Shown piece after piece: positions 47,589-55,042 of a stretch of 64,000 nt of DNA. Below the pieces are notes generated by a model. The model was not told the origin of the DNA. It did not search any database and worked only from the letters and a program-made list of their open reading frames with translations. Within the stretch, counting starts at the first letter, position 1, and each line of letters opens with the position of its first letter. The position numbers were made by a program, and so were the translations under genes. The stretch spans positions 1 to 64,000 of the forward strand of contig JAFXZM010000051.1 in assembly GCA_017541275.1 (NCBI GenBank), in the 5' to 3' direction. The stretch is from Oscillospiraceae bacterium (GTDB lineage Bacteria > Bacillota > Clostridia > Oscillospirales > Ruminococcaceae).

Positions 47589-48509
47589 TTACTCAACTTC
47601 ATAGAAGATAAAACGATTGACGATCATGACGATGATGCCGACGACGGCCATGACGATCGCGAAATAGCTCCACGCCATAGCAGCGGCATGGGCGTAGTTC
47701 CAGTCGGACTGCTTTTGCAGCACAAGCTCCATGACCTTATTATCGGTCTTGGTAAAGGAGTCGATGACCGTATAGATAAAGTTCGCGAGGATCATCGGGC
47801 TGACATAGGGCAGCGTAATTTTCCAGAAATACTCCCACGCGGTTGCGCCCTCCATGGAGGCCGCCTCCTTTGCGGAGACCGGAATATTCTGGAGAGCGGC
47901 AAGGAAAATCAGAATCTGAATACCGGAGCTCCAGACAAGGCCGAAGATATTGGTCGTAACGGTATTGATGACCTCACTGAGATTGTCGCTGATATTCATA
48001 ACGCCGAGGAATTCGAGCAGCTTATCGACCATATCGGTCTCAAAGAGGGTTGAGAACTGCGCACCGCTGTCCGCGCCGGTGCTTGCGATATTGCCGCTGA
48101 TGATATTGTACACCGGGCCTGTCGCGATGATGACCGGGAGGAAGAAGATTGCGCGGGCGAAGCCTCTGCCCTTGAATTTCTGATTGAGGATAACCGCGAT
48201 GAACAGCGAGAAGATCAGGATCATCGGCGTCTGGATCAGGGTATCCTTCAGGACGGAAATGAGATACTGCTTGAATTTCGGATCCACGCGAAATGCGTAG
48301 CGGAAATTCTGGAGCCACTCTCCGCCGTGAAATGAGAGCCAGTCCTTGTTCATACCGCCGGTATTGGGCTTGAGGGTCTCATTATTCATGAAGCAGTAGC
48401 AAAGCGATTCGACCAGCGGAATCAGAAACCAGAGCACGGTACCGACCAGCCAGACCGAGATGAAGCCGTAGCCGTAGAGCGCTTTTCTGCGTTCATATGG
48501 GATTTTCAT
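47589..48509 (-). CDS. Sugar ABC transporter permease (MalF/UgpA-type), second pair
   Basis: 306 residues, six membrane helices. The EAA loop reads IPVSAKEAASMEGATAWEYFWKITLP. It starts within the DUF5696 stop codon (ATGA overlap) and lies 14 bases before the next permease start, so it forms the second permease heterodimer with that gene. A second solute-binding protein is absent, unlike for a complete transporter. Confidence 0.88.
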   Translation of the reverse strand: MKIPYERRKALYGYGFISVWLVGTVLWFLIPLVESLCYCFMNNETLKPNTGGMNKDWLSFHGGEWLQNFRYAFRVDPKFKQYLISVLKDTLIQTPMILIFSLFIAVILNQKFKGRGFARAIFFLPVIIATGPVYNIISGNIASTGADSGAQFSTLFETDMVDKLLEFLGVMNISDNLSEVINTVTTNIFGLVWSSGIQILIFLAALQNIPVSAKEAASMEGATAWEYFWKITLPYVSPMILANFIYTVIDSFTKTDNKVMELVLQKQSDWNYAHAAAMAWSYFAIVMAVVGIIVMIVNRFIFYEVE

Positions 48510-50896
48510 TCCGTCACCACAGCTCCTTCCTTCACATAGTCAGACAGCATTCTGGTCTGCCCGTTCATTTCGATCGACCGCGCATCAAGATCGACGACAG
48601 TTCTGACGCCGTTTGCATATTCGGTCGTAATGACATTGCCGTCGCGCTGATAGCTGATGATATGCGAATCGCTGACGGCAGCGAGCACATCCTTGGTGAA
48701 TTCGTAATACTGCACCGCATTTTCGATCCAGTAGTCATAGTAAGCGTAATAATAGATATCGAAATCGGTATCCTTCATTTCACTTGTCTCTGCGTGAATC
48801 AGATCAAAGCGGAGATTGCTTCCGGCAGCGGCGGCGAGCAGCACGAGCCGTTCGGCATCTGCACTGCCGTTGACGGCCTTGGTCGAGAACGGGATGACGC
48901 CGTGCATAACAAGCTGATAGAGCGGGATATCGCCGTCGAAGATATTGAAGCCGCTGGAATAGAGCGGGATATCGGTAATCGTATCGGTATACGGCAGAAC
49001 ATAGGCATTGGGATCCTCCGAGAGGATTTTGCTGACGCCTGCATCCTTCAGGCCCTTGAGGGCGTCCTGCACATACTGCACAGTCGTATCGCGGGAGGTT
49101 CCGGATTTCTTGCCGTAGTCGCCGTAGAGCGTCGAGGAAAGCGCGCCGAGGCCGGCGGATTTCAGTCCGGCCTTGCTGTAATACTTTGCCATATCGCGGT
49201 ACAGCTCCGGGAAGACCGCAGGAGAGAGCAGCGACATGGTTTCCTTCTCGCCGTAGGGCACGCCGTAAGCGCGCTCATAGTCCACGATCCGCGCAAACGA
49301 GCCGGAAACGCGCACCGCGGTATCAGTCAGAGACCAGTAGCCCTGTCCGGAATAGTACGCAGTATTGCTGACAGTCGGATACCACTCGATGCCGTTGCTG
49401 TCCATGTACTGTTTCAGGGAATTGAAATCCGATTTTCCGCCGAGCGTACCGGAGGGCTTTGCCTTATAGTCCACCTTTCCGCTGATGCCGGGATCGGTCC
49501 AGTTATTGAGGGAAACGACCATCCGGTCGGCGCCGGCGCCGCGCAGCTTTTCAAGGATATCCTGCATTTCGTCGTAGGAGGTCATGCAGGTTTTCATAAA
49601 GACCGGAAAGCCGAGCACATTTTTCTGCTTCATGCAGCCGCCGTAGAGATCGACATACATTTTCGCATCATCGGCCTTTGCCGTGACCGGAACCTTCCGG
49701 TCATCGAGCAAATACTGCCGGTATCTCGCGGCGATATCGACATAATCGAGCACGCTGCCCTTGTCCTCATTGATGTCATCGGCGGCGGTCAGCGGATAAT
49801 AGCGGACCTGCAGCTCGCGGTGCGAGAGGTTTTTCTCATACACATCGAGGCCGTTTGTCTGGTCGCTGCCGAGGAAGTAGGTATCGGAGCTGCGCAGCAG
49901 AAACTTGAAATAGCAGCGGTTATACTCGGTATTGGACTGACCGGTTCCGCTGACGTCCGCGCAGAGGTAGCAGCTTCCGTCGCCCTTTGCCGCGACGGCC
50001 ATGAGCGCATTTTCGCCCTTGACGATGCCGTACATCGGGAGGGAGACACCCTCAACGACCGGGCCTTTGGTTTTCGGCACAGCAGTCGTATCGACATCGT
50101 AGATGAGCTGGCTGTAAGTTTTGGCCGAATACTTCTGATTGTTGAAATTGATGACCGCGCCGCTTCCGTCGGGGATGACGAAATAGCCCTCCTCCTCCGA
50201 ATCCGCGGCACCAAAGGCATTCATGACCGCGAGGGTCTGTGCGAGCACAGGCTTTTCGGATTTGGAATCGTTTTTCTCCTTGATATCGGTCGTGTCGATG
50301 CTGACCTGAAGATAATCCTCACCGAGCGTGTATTTCACCGGAACGGTAATGCCGATCTTCCGGAAATTATAGGTGATCTTCACACCGTTATTGATCTCCG
50401 TGCAGCCGATGCCGGTTTTGAGCGTATCGCCGGAGCGGACATTGGTCGTAGAACGTTCGTTGATCTGGGCAGCGGTCAGCACGAGGCCGGAACAGAGCTC
50501 ATTTTTCAGCACATTCGCGGCAATTTTATCGCCCTGCGCATTGATCGGCGAAGACCACCAGACATAGCCGTTTTTCTTATTTTTCAGAGCAAAGACGTCC
50601 TCCGGGCGCTCATCGTTGTCCTCATCGACCTGATCCTCATCCCAAACCCAGAATTCGAGATTGTCATTTTCCGCTGCGAGCTTCATTTTCGCGAAAACGT
50701 CCGCCTCGGAGCGGCTGACCCATACTTCGCCGTCATCATCGTCCTCCGCAGCATCGGCAGCAGTCTGCGCGGAATCGGCATCTGTGACCTCCGGCTCCGC
50801 GCCGGCGGGCACGGAATACGCAGCGGTCGGCAGTACGAGCGCAGCAGCGAGCACGCAGGTCAGAATTCTCTGTATCTTTTTTTTCTGCAACTTCAT
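48506..50896 (-). CDS. DUF5696-domain secreted protein
   Basis: 796 residues from the ATG at 50896. A signal peptide (cleavage about residue 34) is followed by an acidic, Asp-rich stretch and a long beta-plus-alpha domain with the features of DUF5696: FVIPDGSGAVINFNN, EGVSLPMYGIVKGENALMAVAA, SLNNWTDPGI near 465, and a barrel-like C-terminal half with GLKSAGLGALSSTLYGDY. This family sits next to sugar ABC permeases in several Firmicutes and may act on glycans outside the cell. Enzyme activity is not proven from sequence. Confidence 0.85.
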   Translation of the reverse strand: MKLQKKKIQRILTCVLAAALVLPTAAYSVPAGAEPEVTDADSAQTAADAAEDDDDGEVWVSRSEADVFAKMKLAAENDNLEFWVWDEDQVDEDNDERPEDVFALKNKKNGYVWWSSPINAQGDKIAANVLKNELCSGLVLTAAQINERSTTNVRSGDTLKTGIGCTEINNGVKITYNFRKIGITVPVKYTLGEDYLQVSIDTTDIKEKNDSKSEKPVLAQTLAVMNAFGAADSEEEGYFVIPDGSGAVINFNNQKYSAKTYSQLIYDVDTTAVPKTKGPVVEGVSLPMYGIVKGENALMAVAAKGDGSCYLCADVSGTGQSNTEYNRCYFKFLLRSSDTYFLGSDQTNGLDVYEKNLSHRELQVRYYPLTAADDINEDKGSVLDYVDIAARYRQYLLDDRKVPVTAKADDAKMYVDLYGGCMKQKNVLGFPVFMKTCMTSYDEMQDILEKLRGAGADRMVVSLNNWTDPGISGKVDYKAKPSGTLGGKSDFNSLKQYMDSNGIEWYPTVSNTAYYSGQGYWSLTDTAVRVSGSFARIVDYERAYGVPYGEKETMSLLSPAVFPELYRDMAKYYSKAGLKSAGLGALSSTLYGDYGKKSGTSRDTTVQYVQDALKGLKDAGVSKILSEDPNAYVLPYTDTITDIPLYSSGFNIFDGDIPLYQLVMHGVIPFSTKAVNGSADAERLVLLAAAAGSNLRFDLIHAETSEMKDTDFDIYYYAYYDYWIENAVQYYEFTKDVLAAVSDSHIISYQRDGNVITTEYANGVRTVVDLDARSIEMNGQTRMLSDYVKEGAVVTE

Positions 50897-50903
50897 CACC
50901 GCC

Positions 50904-51533
50904 TTAAACTCTCAAACGATACAGGATCTCTGTATACAGTGAATAGAAGAACACATAGACCTTCTGGAACAGGCTCAGGAACAGCACCGCGAGGAACAGA
51001 ATCACGAGCATCGCCGCGATTGTCAGAATGATCGCAACGACGGTCTTGGTAAAGGAATACTGATGCACAGCCTTGATCGCGTTGAACAGGAGCAGCACCG
51101 TCCAAATGATGCCGACGTAATAGACCGTGCTGAAGAACACGCCCTCTGCCCGCACCAGAATATGCGAGAGGAACACCTGAATATAGACCTCAACGATATA
51201 GGGAATCAGCGCATAGGAGCTGTAGATCGCGATATTTTTCATCGTGCCCTCGCCGTCGAGCAGCGTGCAGATTGCCCAGTTTCCGAGCACCCACGCGAAG
51301 AAATAGACCACGCTCTTCATGATATAGGGCACAACGCTGAACATGGCATCGGGCAGCGGCCGGAACTGGAATCCGCACCAGCGGTCGAAGGCGATCAGCG
51401 CGAAGAACAGTGCCACAATGATAACGGCAGTATATTTGAGTGTTCCGCCTTTTTTCCAGCGGAGATCCTCAAAGCCCTCAAACGGGTGAAAGACCACATG
51501 CTTAACCCATTGCGGCTGAGTCAGATCCATCAT
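50904..51533 (-). CDS. YIP1-family membrane protein
   Basis: 209 residues from the ATG at 51533 (GAGGAGGT upstream). An N-terminal cytoplasmic stretch is followed by five hydrophobic helices (about 33 on), with the YIP1 pattern of tandem helices and Trp/Pro at their ends. Its partner is unknown; YIP1 genes recur next to DUF5696 genes and sugar permeases. It lies 7 bases from the DUF5696 start and so is co-transcribed. Confidence 0.85.
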   Translation of the reverse strand: MMDLTQPQWVKHVVFHPFEGFEDLRWKKGGTLKYTAVIIVALFFALIAFDRWCGFQFRPLPDAMFSVVPYIMKSVVYFFAWVLGNWAICTLLDGEGTMKNIAIYSSYALIPYIVEVYIQVFLSHILVRAEGVFFSTVYYVGIIWTVLLLFNAIKAVHQYSFTKTVVAIILTIAAMLVILFLAVLFLSLFQKVYVFFYSLYTEILYRLRV

Positions 51534-51548
51534 ATGCAGCACACCTCC

Positions 51549-53084
51549 TCACGTTCCGCTGCCGGACGCAGCCGGTTCGGAATGTTTTTTCTTATTTTTC
51601 TGCTTCCGGATGACATATTTGAGCAGCCTAATGCCGATGACGATCAGCACAATGCCGATCAGAAGCTGTGTCAGATGCTCTCTGAGCCACTGCGAGCGAT
51701 AGCGCTCGAAGGCTCTGTTGTAGCGGGCGGAGGCATCGGCCTTTTTGGCATACTCCATGGATTCCTTATAGCGGCCCATATTGTAATAGGCGCTGGAGAT
51801 ACCGAGATAGGCTCTGCGGTAGTTGCCGTCGCGCTTGAGCACCTCCAGCCACGGGCCGAGTGCTTCCTCATAGTAGCCGCCGTTATAGAGGGCGGTCGCC
51901 TCATGAACGATCTCGCCGAATACGGTCTGCCCGAACACGGTGACAGTACCCTTGCCGGCATCGAGCACATAGATATTTTCGCAGTTTTCGCCCTTTGTTT
52001 CGAGGGCGGTGACATTGCCCTGCGAGAACGCGCCGACCTGATCGCCGGTCGCACCCATGATAAAGAGCAGATCTGCTTCCTTGTCATACTGGAAGACGCG
52101 GCCGGTCGTGGAGTCGAGGCAGTTGATCGAGCCGTCATCGCCGATATCGACATCGACGATCTTGGTTTTATAGCTTGTGCCGGAGTACCATGTCGAGAAC
52201 AGATCGCCCCACGTATAGCCGGACATGTAGTCAAAGAGGTTATAGCCCTCCGGATTGACCTTTTTGATGATATCGGTATCGGTGCTGCCGGAGGAGGTCG
52301 AGGTATAGATAAACCCCTTCACGGTGTCGATATCGAAATTATCGAAGGCAGTCGGCGTACTTCTGGAGCGGTATTTTTTCTCATCCTCAGAGGCAATCGC
52401 ATTCCAGAAGTGGTTAGCGATGACCTCAGCGGTCGGGGCGACGCTGTTCGCGCCGTAGTAGCCGATGAACTCGCCGTCGGCATTGAACATTGCGGAGCCC
52501 TTTGTGGTGTTGTTCAGTACGATATAGACGTTTCCGGCATTGTCGCAGAGAATCTTCTGCGGGAGGAATGTGAGCTGCTGGTCATAGACGGTCGAGGCCG
52601 GCTTGGTGATCTCGCGGAACACGGTTCCGTCGGGATTGACGATCAGCGCACGGGCATTTTCGTTATCGGCAATATACATCAGGCCGGTATCCGGCGAAAC
52701 GAACACGCCCTTGGGGTTTTTGAGTGTTGTTTCGGAGCCGTCCTCCATTTTGAAGGATTTGTATTCCTGAACGATCTGTGTAAAATCGCTGTCGATTTTG
52801 AGGATGCGGTTATTGCCGGAATCGACCAGATAGAAGAAATCGTCCTTGTCCTTGAACAGGTCGCTCGGCGCATTGAGTGCAGTTGTACCGAGGTCGAGGC
52901 CGGAAACGGAGCGTTCCGCGAGGTATCCCGCCTGCGAGGGCACGGCCTCACCGAGGTAGTTGTAATTATAGACATCATAAGGCTCGTCGGCCGAGACCGG
53001 GAGCGAAACTGCGGAGAAAGACAGCAGACACACCAAACCGGCTGCCGCGCACTGCTTCAGCAGGCGCCGTGATTTGTTTTTCAT
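51549..53084 (-). CDS. Secreted NHL-repeat/TPR protein, membrane-anchored at the C terminus
   Basis: 511 residues from the ATG at 53084 (AAAGGGTGAG). A signal peptide is followed by repeated beta-propeller-like units (SDLFKDKDDFFYLVDSGNNRILKID, NPKGVFVSPDTGLMYIADNENAR, QKILCDNAGNVYIV). Then come TPR-like helices (ALYNGGYYEEALGPWLEV, RRAYLGISSAYYNMGRYKESMEYA). A C-terminal membrane helix with a very basic tail (about 468-500) anchors it. It may hold or present the outside components of the ABC system. Confidence 0.85.
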   Translation of the reverse strand: MKNKSRRLLKQCAAAGLVCLLSFSAVSLPVSADEPYDVYNYNYLGEAVPSQAGYLAERSVSGLDLGTTALNAPSDLFKDKDDFFYLVDSGNNRILKIDSDFTQIVQEYKSFKMEDGSETTLKNPKGVFVSPDTGLMYIADNENARALIVNPDGTVFREITKPASTVYDQQLTFLPQKILCDNAGNVYIVLNNTTKGSAMFNADGEFIGYYGANSVAPTAEVIANHFWNAIASEDEKKYRSRSTPTAFDNFDIDTVKGFIYTSTSSGSTDTDIIKKVNPEGYNLFDYMSGYTWGDLFSTWYSGTSYKTKIVDVDIGDDGSINCLDSTTGRVFQYDKEADLLFIMGATGDQVGAFSQGNVTALETKGENCENIYVLDAGKGTVTVFGQTVFGEIVHEATALYNGGYYEEALGPWLEVLKRDGNYRRAYLGISSAYYNMGRYKESMEYAKKADASARYNRAFERYRSQWLREHLTQLLIGIVLIVIGIRLLKYVIRKQKNKKKHSEPAASGSGT

Positions 53085-53126
53085 GCGTAATCTCACCCTT
53101 TCTGCAAAGATTGGCCGGAATGTGTC

Positions 53127-54050
53127 TTAGTCCTTGATACCGGAATGTGCCATGGTCTCCATGACCTGACTCTGCGCCAGAATGAAGAACAGCACCGGCG
53201 GCACGAACAGGATGACCGCAGCCGCCATGGTAACGCCCTGACGGGAGATACCCGCAGAGGCGGCCTGCTGAATGACAGTGGGGAGCGTTTTCAGCGATTC
53301 GTCATAGACGACGCTGCCGCCCGTGATATTCCATGCGCCCTGGAAAGCGAAGATCGCCATGGTCATGAGCGCGGGCTTCTGGTTCGGGATGACGATGCGC
53401 CAGCAGATTGTAAACAGGTTTGCACCGTCCACCTTCGCCGCCTCGATCATCGCGTCCGGCACAGTAGACATGCTCTGCCGCATCAGGAACAGCCCCATGG
53501 TTGAGGCTACGGAGGGCAGAATCAGCGCAGACATGCGGTTAATCATGTTCAGCTCCGCCATGACCATATACTGCATCAGATAGATGACATTGCTGTTATA
53601 GAGCAGCGCGAGAACGATGATGCCGTTGATGAGCTTATTGCCGGGAAATTTGATCTTTGCGAGACAGAATGCCGCCATGGACGCAAACACGCACTGCAAA
53701 ACCGTCACGGCGATTGTCACGAACGCGCTGTTGAACACATAGCGGGAGAACGGCACCCACATCTGACCGAGCACGCGGTAGGTATCCTTAAAGTTATCGA
53801 GCGTCGGGTTCAGGGTATACCATTTCGGCGGGAAAATGAACATTTCGTTGACCGGCTTGATCGAATTGACGACCATGAGCCAGATCGGGAGCACCATAAA
53901 CAGTCCCAGCAGCGTCAGAAACAGAAAAATCGCGATTGTGCCGCCGATTTTCCGTCCGGCGCGCTTGTTGGACGCCTTCAGCTTTTTCGGGTCCGTGACC
54001 GGCTTGCGTTTTTTCTTTGCTTTTGCCGGCATTGTATCAGCTTTTGCCAT
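53127..54050 (-). CDS. Sugar ABC transporter permease (MalG-type), first pair
   Basis: 307 residues from the ATG at 54050 (GGGAGG six bases before; ATG 54056 abuts that site). A strongly basic N-terminal tail, six helices and the EAA loop VPDAMIEAAKVDGANLFTICW are present. It works with the permease at 54066-55016 and the large solute-binding protein at the head of the operon. Confidence 0.92.
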   Translation of the reverse strand: MAKADTMPAKAKKKRKPVTDPKKLKASNKRAGRKIGGTIAIFLFLTLLGLFMVLPIWLMVVNSIKPVNEMFIFPPKWYTLNPTLDNFKDTYRVLGQMWVPFSRYVFNSAFVTIAVTVLQCVFASMAAFCLAKIKFPGNKLINGIIVLALLYNSNVIYLMQYMVMAELNMINRMSALILPSVASTMGLFLMRQSMSTVPDAMIEAAKVDGANLFTICWRIVIPNQKPALMTMAIFAFQGAWNITGGSVVYDESLKTLPTVIQQAASAGISRQGVTMAAAVILFVPPVLFFILAQSQVMETMAHSGIKD

Positions 54051-54065
54051 GTTCATCCTCCCTTC

Positions 54066-55016
54066 TTATTCCATATATTTGCCGAGGATCCGGCTGATGA
54101 GCTTATTGCATACATACATAGCAACAAAGAGCACCATACAGATCGCGGAGGCATAGCCCATTTCGTAGCGCACCCAGCCGTAGTCGAAGGCGTGCGTCAT
54201 AATCGTATGCGCGGCATAATCGGTGCTGGGGAAGCCGACGAGGTTTCTCGCAACGATATCCGCGGTAAAAGCAGAGACAATCTGCATGACCGCCGCGAAC
54301 ATCAGGGAGGGGCCCATGCCGGGGATGGTGATGTAAATGAGCTCCTGCCAGCGGTTGCGGATGCCCTCAATCGCACCGGCCTCATACTGGCTCTTGTCGA
54401 TATTCTGGAAACCTGCGCGCATTGCGAGGAAGCCCGCGCCCATGCTGACCCAGAGCTGCACGATAATGACGACAGTCAGAATGTACTTGGAATCGGTGAG
54501 CCACTGAATCGCGGAGGTCGAGATACCGAGATTCATGAGGGTTGAGTTTGCGATGCCGTAGCTGTCGCCGGAGAAGATGAGCTGCCAGACGGCATAGACG
54601 CCCGAAGCCATAGAGGGCGCGTAAAAGATCAGCGTAAAGATGACCTTGAGGGTCTGGTTCAGCTCATTGATGAGCCACGCGAGCAGAAAGCTCAGGAAGT
54701 AGCTTAAGGGGCCGGTAAACACGGCAAAGACCAGTGTCACGCGGATCGACTTGATAAAAATGCTGTCATTCAGGAACAGGTTGTAGAAGTTGCTGAGCCC
54801 GACCCAGGTCGGGGGGTACTGCACCATGTCAAAATCGGTCAGGCCGATCGGAAGGGACATGATAACAGGAATGATTGTAAAAACAAGGAAGATCAGCATG
54901 AACGGGAGCAGCATGAGATATGCTTCCTTGTTCTGCTTCATCTGCCGCCAGACAGCCTGCCGCTGTTCTTTTTTCGTTCTGACGCCGATCTGATCCTTAT
55001 CCAAGACCTTATCCAA
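54066..55016 (-). CDS. Sugar ABC transporter permease (MalF-type), first pair
   Basis: 316 residues, TTG start at 55016 eight bases after AGGAGGG; no ATG lies in the right place, and a second TTG follows twelve bases later in a tandem repeat of the same codons. There are six helices. The EAA loop is DKSQYEAGAIEGIRNRWQEL. It follows the solute-binding gene by 26 bases and precedes its partner permease by 15. Confidence 0.9.
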   Translation of the reverse strand: MDKVLDKDQIGVRTKKEQRQAVWRQMKQNKEAYLMLLPFMLIFLVFTIIPVIMSLPIGLTDFDMVQYPPTWVGLSNFYNLFLNDSIFIKSIRVTLVFAVFTGPLSYFLSFLLAWLINELNQTLKVIFTLIFYAPSMASGVYAVWQLIFSGDSYGIANSTLMNLGISTSAIQWLTDSKYILTVVIIVQLWVSMGAGFLAMRAGFQNIDKSQYEAGAIEGIRNRWQELIYITIPGMGPSLMFAAVMQIVSAFTADIVARNLVGFPSTDYAAHTIMTHAFDYGWVRYEMGYASAICMVLFVAMYVCNKLISRILGKYME

Positions 55017-55042
55017 AACAGGAGCCCTCCTTTTCCGGCCGG

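Noticed and set aside
48497..53072. Rightward frames of 844 and 669 codons opposite the DUF5696 and NHL/TPR genes
   Set aside because: They mirror the codon bias of the real leftward genes, which have signal peptides, family motifs and tight operon spacing.
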